Notes: generated by a model from the sequence alone, not told the origin. A DNA stretch of 64,000 nucleotides from Ahaetulla prasina (GCF_028640845.1 NC_080541.1:156062502-156126501), one strand, 5' to 3'; counted from the stretch's first letter, positions 42,745 through 54,641 are shown. Program-made: numbers and translations.

Positions 42745-43800
42745 CTATCTGTACGCTGATGATACTCAGCTGTACTTTTCCACCCCGGACCACCCCAACG
42801 AAGCGGTCGAAGTGCTGTCCCGGTGCCTGGAAGCCGTACGGGTCTGGATGGGGAGAAACAGACTCAAGCTCAATCCCTCCAAGATGGAGTGGCTGTGGAT
42901 TCCGGCACCCCGGTACAGTCAGCTGCACCCGCAGCTGACTGTTGGGGGTGAGTTAGTGGCCCCAAAGGAGGTGGTTCGCAACTTGGGCGTCCTCCTGGAT
43001 GGTCGGCTGTCCTTTGATGAACATCTGGCGGCCGTCACCAGGAGGGCCTTTTACCAAGTTCGCTTGGTTCGCCAGTTGCGTCCCTTCCTTGACCGGGAGG
43101 CCTTATGCACAGTCACTCACGCTCTGGTTACGTCTCGGCTGGATTATTGCAATGCTCTCTACATGGGGCTGCCCTTGAGATGCACCCAGAGGCTGCAGTT
43201 AGTCCAGAATGCAGCTGCGCGAGTGGTAATGGGAGCTGTTCGTGGCTCCCATGTAACACCACTGCTCCGTAGTCTGCACTGGCTTCCTGTAGTCTTTCGG
43301 GTGCGCTTCAAGATCCTGGTTACCATCTTTAAATCGCTCCATGGCTTAGGACCCAGGTACTTACGAGACCGCCTGCTGTTACCTTATGCCTCCCATCGAC
43401 CCGTACGCTCCCACAGAGAGGGCCTTCTCAGGGTGCCATCCGCCAAACAATGTCGGCTGGCAGCCCCCAGGAGTAGGGCCTTCTCTGTGGGAGCACCGAC
43501 GCTCTGGAACGAACTTCCCCCTGGCTTACGTCAAGTGCCTGATCTTCAGACCTTTCGTCGTGAGCTAAAAACATACTTATTCATTCAAGCAGGACTGGCA
43601 TAAATAATTGATTTTAAATTGGGGTTTTAGTAATATTTTAAATTTTTAAATCTTTTAAATTACTGGCCGTTTAGTAATAGTTTATTTTAATTTCTTTTAA
43701 TTGTATATATTTTGCATTTTATTCCGGCTGTACACCGCCCTGAGTCCTTCGGGAGAAGGGCGGTATAAAAATTTAATAAAATAAAATAAAAATAAAAATA
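42745..43800 (+). mobile_element. L2 LINE, 5'-truncated
   Basis: Starts at the YADDTQLYF codons and ends with gtacaccgccctgagtcc, gggcggtataaaaattt and an A-rich tail at about 43800. It lies just beyond the truncated 5' end of the family B copy. Confidence 0.95.
42812..43603 (+). CDS. L2 reverse transcriptase C-terminal part
   Basis: 263 residues, open to the natural stop. The catalytic YADD lies just upstream of the first ATG (about 42755), so the real frame enters from 5'. Visible: LKLNPSKMEWLW, VRNLGVLLDGRLSFDEHL, RLDYCNALYMGLPL, LQLVQNAAARVV, LHWLPVVFRVRFKILV, AFSVGAPTLWNELPPGLR, FRRELKTYLFIQAGLA. It is GC-rich against an AT-rich background. The 5' domains are missing, so it is not active. 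Confidence 0.9.
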   Translation: MLSRCLEAVRVWMGRNRLKLNPSKMEWLWIPAPRYSQLHPQLTVGGELVAPKEVVRNLGVLLDGRLSFDEHLAAVTRRAFYQVRLVRQLRPFLDREALCTVTHALVTSRLDYCNALYMGLPLRCTQRLQLVQNAAARVVMGAVRGSHVTPLLRSLHWLPVVFRVRFKILVTIFKSLHGLGPRYLRDRLLLPYASHRPVRSHREGLLRVPSAKQCRLAAPRSRAFSVGAPTLWNELPPGLRQVPDLQTFRRELKTYLFIQAGLA

Positions 43801-43900
43801 CTACAACAGTAAACACTGCTATACAAATACAGTATTTAAGGAATCAGTTTAGACCAAGGAAAAGCTGCATATAAAATTCCTATATCACATTACTTTACAC

Positions 43901-44085
43901 CAGTGCTTCTCAAATAGTGGGGCGCGCCCCCCAGGGGGGGCGCGAGGCTCCGTAAAGGGGGGCACGTTTGACCTCGGCAAACACTGTCATAACAAGCTAA
44001 GCCCCTATTTACAGTCGCGCGGGGGGCGCGAAAAATGTTTTCTTCTTCCTAGGGGGGCATGACAGAAAATAATTGAGAAGCACTG
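43901..44085. mobile_element. hAT MITE with G/C-rich core
   Basis: Ends cagtgcttctcaaatag and attgagaagcactg. Perfect 8-bp TSD ctttacac (43893-43900, 44086-44093). Contains ggggcgcgccccccagggg and a second gcgcggggggcgcg block. 185 bp, no ORF of its own. Confidence 0.95.
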
Positions 44086-44093
44086 CTTTACAC

Positions 44094-44335
44094 TGAAAAA
44101 TAAGCCATTCTTCCCTTACAAGATCCAAACTAAATCCTCTTCGATAGTTGTAATAAATCTTAAACCACCCTTGTACCAGAAAGAGAATTTCAGTTCTTGA
44201 TACCATTACTTAACTATGTATAGTTTGCAACTGGGCTAACACGTGGGTGTCTATCATCCATAAAAGTGTGCTGCACTGTTTTTTTTGCATTGCCACTATA
44301 TTTATTTACTAAGCTACAGTAGCCTAACAGTTATG
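44094..44335. other. No recognisable feature
   Basis: Short AT-rich spacer. Confidence 0.4.
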
Positions 44336-44575
44336 CAATGGGTGGAAACTGATCAAGGAAAGAAGCAACTTAGAACTAAGGAGAAATTTCCTGACAGTTA
44401 GAACAATTAATAAGTGGAACGACTTGCCTGCAGAAGTTGTGAATGCTCCAACACTGGAAATTTTTAAGAAAATGTTGAATAACCATCTGTCTGAGATGAT
44501 GTAGGGTTTCCTGCCTGGGCAGGGGGTTGGACTAGAAGGCCTCCAAGGTCCCTTCCAACTCTGTTGTTGTTATTA
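44336..44575 (+). mobile_element. CR1 LINE 3' end
   Basis: Matches 24560-24795: NGWKLIKERSNLELRRNFLTVRTINKWNDLP codons, then tgtagggtttcctgcctggg and ggttggactagaaggcctcc, and a gttgttgttatt tail. Confidence 0.95.
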
Positions 44576-44587
44576 GTATTAAGTTCT

Positions 44588-44642
44588 TTTTGGGGGCTTC
44601 TTTTCTGAAGCTCTGTTTGGGGGCTTCTTTTCTGAAGCTTCA
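44588..44642. repeat. Two direct copies of a ~28-bp unit
   Basis: tttgggggcttcttttctga occurs twice in succession. Confidence 0.9.
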
Positions 44643-44706
44643 TTTCTGATGCTTTTTTCAGCCTCTGAAACCTCCGTTTGAGAAGCTGGGTGGGGTTACA
44701 TTCGGA

Positions 44707-44765
44707 GTATAAGACGCACCCAGATTTTCACCCTCTTTTTTGGGGGGAAAGGGTGCATCTTATAC
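44707..44765. repeat. Foldback repeat, 15-bp arms
   Basis: gtataagacgcaccc (44707-44721) and gggtgcatcttatac (44751-44765) pair at 14 of 15 positions around a 29-base loop. It may be the remnant of a small DNA transposon. Confidence 0.7.
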
Positions 44766-44779
44766 CCCAAAAAATACGG

Positions 44780-45351
44780 TAACTAGTAGAGGCTATTTCA
44801 ATATATTTCCACATGCAGATTGCATCTTTGTTACGATTTATCCCTCTGTCTTGCCTCTTATCTGTGATCAGATAAGGGCAACATGAACTTCCTAATCCAA
44901 CATTTGCCAAGAAGTAGGGGACCAAAGCTGCCTAAGAGCAGTATTCTCATGAATAAAGAAATTGGGTTCCCAAGGTATTTACCAAATACAGGCCATCGTA
45001 TCAAATATTATCTGCTAGACACTCTGTCTTCCCCAAAAGCACTCTGGGCAGAGATTCCACTGTTTAAAATTATGAACAGGTCCTTGATGAGATGTGCTAC
45101 CAAGCTATGAACAGGTGTTATTTTTGATAGATCCTGTGATAATGATATGTCCAAATAATTTGAACATTGACATAAACCCAAAGTCTTCAGAGGCTAAATA
45201 TGGGGCATCTGCTAAATCAAGGTATCTGTCCATTGCCATTCTTGGGGTTCCTATCATGCAGAAGAGACTTGGATTAGTGTATCTTTTACTGTTAACTCTT
45301 TTAATATTTGACAATCTTTGTTGATGTTTTACCATGATTTGAATCTATTGC
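44780..45351. other. No recognisable feature
   Basis: Overlapping short open frames on both strands without recognisable content. Confidence 0.4.
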
Positions 45352-45359
45352 CTTTGAAT

Positions 45360-45697
45360 CAAGGGTAAAATCCAGCAGGTTCTGACAGGTTCTGGAGAAC
45401 TGGTAGTGAAAATTTTGAATAGTTCAGAGAACTGGTAGCAGAAATTATGAGTAGTTTGGAGAACCGGCAAATACCACCTCTGGCTGGCCCCAGAGTGGAG
45501 TGGGAATGGAGATTTTTCAATACACCTGCCCCAGGAATTGGGTGGGAATGGGGATTTTGCAGTATCTTTCCCCTGGAGTGGGGTGGGAATGGAGATTTTG
45601 CAATATCCTTCCCCTGCCATGCCCACCAAGTCACCCCACACCCACCAAGCCATGCCCACAGAACCGGTAGTAAAAAAAACTTTGAATTTCAGCACTG
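45360..45697. mobile_element. hAT MITE, family N1, 338 bp
   Basis: Perfect 8-bp TSD ctttgaat (45352-45359, 45698-45705). Internal modules as in 33757-34069 (ggttctggagaactgg, atgcccaccaagtc, agaaccggtagtaaa), with repeated ggtgggaatgg(g/a)gatttt. The terminal repeats have diverged (caagggtaaaatcc / tttcagcactg). Confidence 0.85.
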
Positions 45698-45828
45698 CTT
45701 TGAATCTTAAAGATTCAGCTCTGAATTGATTACTAGGGTGCCAACACATCTCCTTAGCTTCCTTCTTTTATGCTAATTGTTCAATTTTGTATTCCATTAT
45801 CATTCATTCAACACTCATTATGGCAGAG

Positions 45829-45955
45829 AATGAGATGGCTGGATGGAGTCAGTGATGGACTCCGGGGGATGGTAGAGGACAGAAAGGCCTGGAGGAACGT
45901 TGTCCATGGGGTCGCGATGGGTTGAACACAACTTTGCAATTAACAATAACATTAT
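45829..45955 (+). mobile_element. Bov-B LINE (RTE) 3' end
   Basis: gagatggctggatgg, then gactccggggg, ggaggcctgg-like and catggggtcgcgatgggttg followed by aacaataac, the layout of Bov-B 3' ends known from ruminants and squamates. 5'-truncated, non-coding. Confidence 0.75.
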
Positions 45956-46039
45956 TCCTGGCAGATGTAAGTAGCCCATTCTCATTGCATTCAACTTTTA
46001 TGTTTCTCCTGATACACTAAATTTCATTTATATAAAAAA

Positions 46040-46562
46040 AAAACAATTGCTACCAACTTGCCTTCCATTGAGGACCTGTATACTGCACGAGTCAAAAAGA
46101 GGGCTGTGAAAATATTTACAGACCCCTTGCATCCTGGACATAAACTGTTTCAATTCCTACCCTCAAAACAACACTACAGAGCACTGCATACCAGAACAAC
46201 TAGACACAAGAACAGTTTCTTCCCGAATACCATCACTCTGCTAAACAAATAATTCCCTCAACACTGCCAAACTATTTACTAGACCTGCACTATTATTAAT
46301 CATCTCATCGTTCCCATCACCCATCTCCTTCCACTTATGACTGTATGACTGTAACTTTGTTGCTTGTATCCTTATGATTTATATTGATATTGATTGTTTC
46401 CTGATTGCTTATTTGTACCCTATGACTATCATTAAGTGTTATACCTTAGAATTCTTGATAAATGTATCTTTTCTTTTATGTAGACTGAGAGCATATGCAC
46501 CAAGACAAATTCCTTATGTGTCCAATCACACTTGGCCAATTAAAAAAAGTCTATTCTATTCT
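46040..46562 (+). mobile_element. Rex1/L3-like LINE, 3' end
   Basis: C-terminal RT codons (46058-46252: LPSIEDLYTARVKKRAVKIF to NTITLLNK), a 3' UTR, cacttggccaattaaaaaaa and a short ctattct tail. More diverged than the 10605 and 19951 copies. Confidence 0.9.
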
Positions 46563-47639
46563 AAAATGTGAACAGAAATATGAAATATAGCCATTTTCAC
46601 TGCTTTGTAAACAAGACACTCTTCACAAAAGAGTAAAAACTATCCATTTCATTTCTTAAAACCTGCCAATTTTTCTGTCTTTAATAAACATCCTGCAAAG
46701 ATAGACAAACTCTTCTATTTTCTCTCTTTTTTATCATTTGTGTATACATTTATCTCTCAATTATTCATTTCATTTTCCATATCAACTATCTTGGTCTTTG
46801 GTACATTAATTTTCAGGTCTATATTCTACTTACAGTTTAACATTCCTTGTAGAACATTTAAGTTCTCACCCAACAGCGTCAGGAAAGTGGTACTTATCAG
46901 CCATTGGACCTATGTTATGGAAAGTAATATGATCTTGTGACACAGTGAAGTTACTTTTTTTTCAGGTTAGAGCTGAGTCCAAACTGAGCTTAACAAGGTT
47001 CATCTCTCATGCTATTACCACTTCATAAATGCACAGCACATAATGTTAGAAATGAAACTGAATTCCCATGCAGCAAAAATGGCATGTAGAAAAGTTGTTT
47101 GCAGAAGACTAAGGTTTGGCAATTACTACAACTTGTACTAGCTTTTTAAAACAAGAAAATGTTTTGCTGCACAAACCATGGAGAATCATCACAAGATAGA
47201 AAATCAACTGCAGCATTACTTAGCAGCTATTAATAGTGGCCTTTTGGTGTTAGTGGAATAGTGACAGTCTCAGTTTAAAAAGTGCTCTGAAACCAACACC
47301 AGACATAAAATGAACAGGTAACATGGAAGACCAATGTGACACTTTTAACAGAAAAATTACTCTTCTTGACAGCATTTGGATTCTGCTTAGAAGAGGTCAA
47401 ACAGAGTAGTAATCTTCCTGTAGCAGATATTCTTCATGTGGTATAAATACACTTATATCCATGGCTCAAAAAGGGAATAAATATAAAGGCCTGTTACAAA
47501 ACTGTAAGATGGATTGTGTGCCATGAAAAAAAATGTTATAGAAGATTTGTTTTCAGAGAATGAGACAATTGAAGAATTTATAACATGCTTGAAATTAAAG
47601 AGTAAATCTTATGATAGAAATACACCCAGGTTTACATCC
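46563..47639. other. No recognisable feature
   Basis: About 1.1 kb of AT-rich DNA, no clear repeat or gene. Confidence 0.4.
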
Positions 47640-48300
47640 TTTGTTACAACACAGTATCATCTGCATACAAACCTACATGCATAATCATGGACCTGGATGA
47701 CATACCTGTAACGTCAATGCAGGTATTGCTTATGCATACATTCATAAATAAACAAATAGGAAGACATCACACAATTTGTGACATTCCCTTCTTTCTATTC
47801 ACAAACCATTATATTTAGTCTAATGCATTTTCAGCAATCTTCAATCTATATTTGAGCAAAATGTTCTATAATTTAGTTTCTTCAAGGTCCTTCAATTCAC
47901 AAGCTTGCAATAAACTTGATATATTCATACATTTAGAGCCAAAATCTGATTTGCATCCATATTTTACTTCTCAAGCTAAGCCCACTGTTATTTTTCATGA
48001 CCTTCAAGTAAAAATTCTGCCAAACACTTTCCTAGGCATGTTTAACAAACTAATCCCTCTATGGCTTTAGAATCCATGTTTGTTACCTTTCTTTCTAAAT
48101 AAAGGAACAATAGTTGCATTCATCCAAACAACAAGCATTGTTTCAGTCTTCACACACATGTTAAACAAATCATTCAGCACTGCAAAAGCAATTATATTTT
48201 AAATGTGTCTAGTCACACCCTCTATATCTGCAATAGTACAATTTTTTAATATTCCACACTATTTATGATTTTTTTTCATCATTTATTTTTCCTTGTAACT
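47640..48300 (-). pseudogene. Ancient LINE RT fragment, low confidence
   Basis: Broken minus-strand frames around 48020-48120 read …WMNATIVPLFRKKGNKHGF and RGISLLNMPRKVFGRI, resembling the RT segment 'IVPLYKxKG…NYRGISLLSxPGKVxGRI'. Many stops. No family can be set. Confidence 0.45.
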
Positions 48301-48432
48301 TTTCAGTTCCACTCTTCAATAACCACCATCTCATATAGATTTCTGAAATATTTCTTCCATCATTATCATCTTCTGTAATATGATTATTTTTACTCTGTTT
48401 TAGACAGTTTCCATACTCTCTTATGTCTAGTT

Positions 48433-48843
48433 TCATCCATTCTTTTGGAAAAATAAACTGATTTGCTCTTCCCTATTGCTCAACAACTCAGAGGGATATA
48501 GTTGCAGTGGCATAACTATCATAAACCATGCATTCTGCCAAGTGCTATTCAATGTTGCCACTGTCCAACTGTGAACCAGCAGCTTCATATCCAGCCCAAT
48601 GTTCTTTATCACCACTGACAGTACCAGTGACACTGAAAATGGGACAGCTGGCAGCCCAGAAGTCTCTTGCAGCCAAAGATATAACAGAGAAGAAAGGTTC
48701 TGGATCATTGGCACAATGCAAGCTGGGACAGTACAGGACAGTACCAGAGGAATGTTGCCACACTGTGGGGGAGAAAATGTCATCCTAGAACCATGCTGAC
48801 TAGACAGATGTATTAAGCAGATCAATCTGGCTTCAGCACACAT
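48433..48843 (-). other. Unrecognised open frame, 136 codons
   Basis: Locally less AT-rich than its surroundings, with open frames on both strands (also 48528-48788 and 48599-48799, +). I recognise no domain in any frame. It could be an old exon, an LTR part or chance. Confidence 0.3.
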
Positions 48844-49259
48844 TGGGATGGGATTGAGACCTGACTAACTTTGGGCAGGAAGTGATTCCTCATTGGACTG
48901 AGAGACGTATCTGCCTCTTCTTGAGCAGACAGACAGGAGAATTTTATGATTCTGTGATCATTTTTGTTACATGTAACAAATTCAAAAAAATGTCTCACAT
49001 CACAAAAGCTACGGTTTACTTAACCTTCACTGAAAGAATAAGCACAATTGGTTGAAAATGCACAACATACTAACCCATGAAAAATGGTTTATTAAATACA
49101 AGAACGGACTAGCATGGATTTCAATCTCCTTTAAAGAGATTAAGGCTTGAATAAACCCTCTGTTCTCAAGAATTATAGAATGATATGATTAGCATTCTTT
49201 CTATCTCCATTTTTCACTGGGAAATAGGGATTTACCATGAATTTATAACCCTAATCCCT

Positions 49260-49465
49260 TGATTTGGAATGAAATTGAGGAAACCGGATAAAGCTGAGCA
49301 TTTACTGGCTGGATGCCCTTCCTGATATTTATGCAAAGTTCACAGCAGATCTTTTCTCTTTGCGCCTTAATAAAGAAACATGTTGTTGCCTAGGATTGAA
49401 TGCTAAACTTTCTGAGTGGGTGGCAGGCATCTTCACCTCTAGGCCACTGTACTGCTCAATTGGTA
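49260..49465 (-). mobile_element. Possible old tRNA-derived SINE
   Basis: In reverse complement, gtggcctagaggtgaagatg (A-box-like) and cattcaatcct (B-box-like) lie about 40 bases apart; gctggatgcccttcctg occurs at 49307-49323, a motif seen in old vertebrate SINEs. Confidence 0.45.
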
Positions 49466-51035
49466 TTACCAGTAAATGATTAAATAACACAGAAACAAAA
49501 ATAAACCAAAAAGAATGTGATGTACTACAGGATAACCTGTGGGCAACAACTATTTAGGAGACAGCTACAAACAGAAAACAAATTAATACATCTGGAATGT
49601 TGGGGAATTATCTGTTAGAGAGCGACATTCATAAAAAGAAGACAAGCTAATAGAAATTATGACATCATAAACATAAAAAATGATAGCAACTTAATTGGAA
49701 AATAAATGTTCTGATTTACTATCTCTTTATTATGCTTTCTACCAATAATGTTGGCAAATGTCAATGAATACCGAAGATGAAAAACGAGTTTTATAGAGGA
49801 TAATATGCTGTGGAGATAGGGTACAGGATTAAAATGGAAATGTGTTATCAAGAGTTAAAAAAATCTGAATCTAATTTCAAACCCTTCAAATCTGGAGCCT
49901 AAGTAATATTTCATTTAGTTGCATTGCCAGTTATCAAAAATAAATAACCAAAACCAAAACCTAGTTGGGGGAGATTTGACTTATACAACAAAGCGGATAT
50001 AGCATTCCTATTGTTACAATACTGGTTCCCATTATATCTTATTCTTGGCCGTGCACCTACAGCTGAGTTGAGGTTATACAACATTTGCAGTGTGTTTTAC
50101 CTTTTCTCTGCCTTATAATCTTTATCCGTAAGGCTGTTGGTAGATGATCTCATTTCCTGATGAAAAGCACTAGGGGTTTTCATGCGGTATGCTGCAGCTA
50201 GAGTTTGGCTGCATGTTGTCAGGAGATTCATTCCTCAGCTGAATATTTAAAACAGAGTATCTGGCAGAGCATGGGAAACTTGCTTGCAACATAAAGGTTT
50301 TCTTTTTGTCCTATTACAGTTCTGATTCTTCCCCAAACCTGCTCTGAATTTGTGTGTGTGTGTGTATATGTGTACATGTAGTGGGTTATTTTTTTTGAAA
50401 TTAAAATGGCTTAGGGTTATTAGATCCTGTCAATCACACAACCGTTGCACAAAACTGGTAATAATTACTTAGCGTGCTTTGGCTTATTAAGCAGAAGGTA
50501 TTACAAATGCCAGACCAAATTGAAATCATACTCAGAAGTTATCCTATTGATTGCAAGTACCTAAAGAGTAATGCCTATTCTTTGGATTGCTGCAGCCTTT
50601 GTTAATCATGTTTGAAAATCAGCCAGCACCTAATGAAATATGAAAAGCCTGATTCAGTATTTATTGATTTTTTATTTTATTTTATGGCTCTCGTTTCTAA
50701 TGTGCAAAACCTAAAGTCTAATTTATTCCAACAATTAATGCAAAGAGATATATGAACACAATATTTGTATTTCTAACCCACAGCAGTAGGCAGAGCTCCC
50801 TGCTTGAAATACATGCATTGGTACTTCCTAAGAATCTATGTAAACACGTATGCATATATATATACAAAGAAACCTACCTCTATGTACCAAAAGAATAATG
50901 ATAAGAAGCACCTCAATTTTGTTCTCAAAGAATGGGAATTGATATTTAGAAAAAAAAATACATGTTTGGGGGTGCGATTAAAAATGTAACTACTTATTCT
51001 AAAGAATATGCGTAGTTCAGGGCTGAGCTGTTAGG
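49466..51035. other. No recognisable feature
   Basis: About 1.5 kb of AT-rich DNA. A short (GT)n run lies at 50351-50366. Confidence 0.4.
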
Positions 51036-51109
51036 TTCTTGGTGTTCTATGAGTCTGGTTATTTTCCTACAGATGTTTCATTACATCTGCAAAAAATCAA
51101 CCAATCTTA

Positions 51110-51545
51110 GAGAACACTATTGTAATGTCCTTCCTGTCAAAGACTACTTCAGCTTTAATTGCAACAATACAAGAGCAACCAACAGATTTAAACTTAATGT
51201 TAACCGCTTTAATCTAGATTGCAGAAAATATGACTTCTGTAACAGAATCATCAGTGCTTGGAATACTTTACCTGACTCTGTGGTCTCTTCCCATAATCCT
51301 AAAAGCTTTAACCAAAAACTTTCTACTATTGACCTCACCCCATTCCTAAGAGGACCATAAGGGGCGTGCATAAGCGCACAAACGTGCCTACCGTTCCTGT
51401 CCTATTGTTTTTCTTTTCTTCTTCCTATATATGTTTATATTGATGCTTATACCTCCTAATATTTACTCATATATATGTTTATATACTATATAATCTTTTT
51501 TATATGATGTTGTGACAAAATAAATAAAATAAATAAAAAAAAATA
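51110..51545 (+). mobile_element. Family B LINE 3' end
   Basis: The frame 51049-51360 reads NRFKLNVNRFNLDCRKYDF, then ISAWNTLPDSVVSSHNP and the terminal LTPFLRGP; then the gcctaccgttcctgtcctat 3' UTR motif and an A-rich aaataaaataaataaa tail. The last 55 codons are intact. Confidence 0.9.
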
Positions 51546-51675
51546 AAAAACACCAAGAACCCATAAAAATGCATGTGTTAACAACTCAAAGATCAGAGAA
51601 GTATCCAAAATCTGTAATGATTCCAACATTATCCATCACCATTTCTAATTCCTTTTAAGACACTTTCCCAGACTA

Positions 51676-51958
51676 GCACCAGCCTTCTCTGTGGGGGCTC
51701 CTGCCCTCTGGAATGAGCTGCCTCCGAGGATACGTCAACTTCCTGATCTTCGGACCTTTCACCGCGAGCTAAAGACCTTTCTATTTCATCATGCAGGGCT
51801 GGCTTAATGACGTTTTTTTATTGGGGTTTTATTATAATCTTAAATTCCTTCAGCCTTTAATTTAATTAGTTTTTAAATGTTTTTTAACTTTTCTGATTTG
51901 TGCTTTTTACCCTGGCTGTAAACCGCCCTGAGTCCTTTGGGAGAAGGGCGGTATATAA
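51676..51958 (+). mobile_element. L2 LINE 3' end
   Basis: AFSVGAPALWNELPPRIRQLPDL and FHRELKTFLFHHAGLA codons, then the 3' UTR with taaaccgccctgagtcc and gggcggtatataaat. Confidence 0.95.
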
Positions 51959-51995
51959 ATTAATTAATTAATTAATTAATTAATTAATTAATTAA

Positions 51996-52039
<44 letters not shown>

Positions 52040-52040
52040 A
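51959..52040. repeat. (TTAA)n followed by (AAAT)n
   Basis: About ten ATTA units switch to about ten AAAT units at the L2 tail. Confidence 0.95.
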
Positions 52041-52048
52041 TTATATCT

Positions 52049-52125
52049 CTCCAGCTGGGCGGCATCACCTAACTGACCCCAGCTCCTCCTGAAAAGCTAA
52101 GCAGTTCAGGGCTTGAATGGAAAAC
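52049..52125 (+). pseudogene. Possible 5S rRNA-derived fragment
   Basis: ggcggcatcacct, then tcctgaaaagctaagcag and cagggcttgaatgg recall 5S rRNA segments (…ccacc…; gaagctaagcaggg; tacttggatggg). It is diverged and could be chance. Confidence 0.3.
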
Positions 52126-52139
52126 CATCCAGAAATTCA

Positions 52140-53223
52140 TGATTAAGTTAAACTGTCAAAAAGATATCCCCAAAGAAGGTGTTGATAAAACACTTTTGTA
52201 CAGTTGTCACAAAAACAGCATGGACTTCTGGGAAGTCACTAAGAGTTTGGTATGAAAGAGTAATTAATTTTTCATTCTATTTAAATGATTTTCTCGGGAA
52301 ATATTATACCACAATAACCAGGCAGGTTGTTGTAAAGGGCTATGTTGTAACAAAGAATGACTAATAAACTATTGCAGTGTCTGCTCTTTGAAACACCATA
52401 CCCCTGAGATCTGGTTGGCCCCAACTCTGCTAGTATTCCAGAAAACATTAAAAACATAAGGCTGTTTTCCCAGGCATGGGGAATCAGAAGGTTAAGGGGG
52501 CTTATGGGATTATTGTTAAGAAGACAACTGCTGTTTTCTCAGTTGCTATTAAATGAATACTTTGATTACTTTCTTTTTCTTGTGTTTTAATTCTGTTAGT
52601 TGATTAGAATTGCTGTTGGGCAGCTGTTTAAACGGACTTAAATATATTCTTTTTTTTAAAAAAATCCTAATTAGCTATTATGGAAATGTCATGCTAGAGT
52701 ACCTAAAATGGAGCAGGGTGCACATAAAAAGTAATGATGAATTTCTTCAGTCTAGGAGCCAGATCTTCTTTTAGCTTTTGCAAAAAAACTGAGCACACAA
52801 ACTTCCAGTTATGATTTACTACTTGTCTCCCTATCCCATACCTGCAAATAAAACTTGGGGCTCAAAGGATGAAGAACCTTTCCAACAGAGAACAGGAAAC
52901 TGAAATAAACTGTTTTGTGGCAGGAAGGGGGGCAGGGAAAGGCATCATAACATGAGCTCTCTTTTTCCCCTTCCTTTGTCCAGGATGGTGTGAGAAAGCA
53001 GGCTTCTTACTTAACCAGTTGGCATAGGTGACACATCTGTCTGCCAGTGAACAAAGACACATCTGTCTGCCAGTGAACAAAGAGCTAGAACATTAAATGA
53101 GATAATCTGTTCTGATCCAAGCTGAAAGCAGGAGTTCAGAAACTTGAGTTTATAGCTCTTCAATTCCTCTCTAAAGAACAGGGTGCAGCCACCAGATCTT
53201 TCCAAAGGTTGCTGCCAAGTTGT
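52140..53223. other. No recognisable feature
   Basis: Unassigned. A short tandem repeat of gacacatctgtctgccagtg occurs at about 53030-53080 (two copies). Confidence 0.4.
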
Positions 53224-53792
53224 AATTCTTCTGATGGGAAGCGAAAGTAATTATATATGTGAATAATCATATTAATTGTTTTTCACATGATCAAATACAT
53301 TTTAGTATTTCAGCATTCCAGATTGCATTTAGTAATCATTTAGCATTTAGTATTTAGCATTTAGTATTTTAGCATTCCAGATATTTACCCTTTTTAAAGA
53401 GAGATCAGAAAGAAACCATTGTCGATAAATGACTATGTTTCAGCAACACTCACATACCTACTGACATAGGACAATCAGAACAGACAAATGCAGCTAAACT
53501 AATGCCTAGGATGAAACAGTGAAATTTGAAATCCACGCATCTTTAATGGAATGACCAAGCTCCTTTGGCATGTTTGATATTACATTGCCAAGTAACAGTC
53601 ATCCTAGACAGCTTAATTTAATTAGAAAAGAAGGAAAAGAAATTCCTCTACAAGCAAACACTGTATGGTTCTTAAAGTGAATCTTTTCCCAAAACAATAT
53701 CAAAGATACTTTATTTCATTGAACTGCTACCAAAAGCTAACTCAATGTTTTGTACCATATGCAAAACATTTTAGGCATAAGGTAATTGTGAA

Positions 53793-54163
53793 ACAGGTCG
53801 TCCTCAACTTACGACCACAATTGAGCCCAAATTTTCTGTTCTAGGTGAGACTTTTGTTAAGTGAGTTTTGCCCCATTTTATGATCTTTTTTGCCACAGTT
53901 CACTGCAGTTGTTAAGTTAGTAACATAGTTGTTAAGTAAATCTGGCTTCTCCATTGACTTTGCTTCTCAGAAGCTCACAAAAGGTGATCACATGACCCCA
54001 GTACACTACAACTGACATAAATATGAGTCAGTTGCCAAGCAACATGACCATGGGGATGTTGCAACCGTCCTAAGTGTGGAAAACAGTCATAAGTCACTTT
54101 TTCAGTGTTGTTGTAACTTTGAACAGTCACTAAACAAACTGTTGTAGATCAAGAACAACCTGT
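53793..54163. mobile_element. TIR DNA transposon, non-autonomous
   Basis: Starts acaggtcgtcctcaacttac and ends caagaacaacctgt, which are imperfect inverted repeats. Low-level internal mirror similarity (gttaagt…). 371 bp, no ORF. No clear TSD, so the superfamily is open. Related copies lie at 12192 and 38899. Confidence 0.8.
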
Positions 54164-54458
54164 AGTGGGGAAAAAGTATTTCAGACTGGTTTTGTCTGGT
54201 ATCTTGTTCTCCCTTCCAGATACTCCATGTATACATTGTACTCTTATGCTGAAAAATGAAGTTCTGATAAAGCAAATATTTCAGTATTGAAATAGATCTT
54301 AATTAACAACCCAATAAAATGGTTTCATACTCTCAACAATCATGATCTGGCCTTTCTTAAGTGATTAAATACAATCCCTTAATCAGCTAGTTTATTCAGC
54401 TTTGAATTGCAAACTTCATCGTATAAAAGAGTTTGAAAACAAAGAAAGGCCTTATGAC

Positions 54459-54641
54459 CAGTGGTGGGTTGCTACCGTTTCGCCCCGGTCCAGGCAAACT
54501 GGTAGCGGCTGTGGCGGGAGGCTCCACCCACCCGCCCGGATATCTCTATGCATGCGCTGAAGCTTCTGCGCATGCTCAGAAGTGTTGTGCGCACGCACCC
54601 ACGAGCAAACCAGTAGCGATGGGATTTGAAACCCACTAATG
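54459..54641. mobile_element. hAT MITE, family N1, 183 bp
   Basis: Starts cagtggtgggttgctacc, ends ttgaaacccactaatg. TSD cttatgac (54451-54458) / cttatcac (54642-54649), 7/8. Same short subtype as 5704-5888. Confidence 0.9.
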
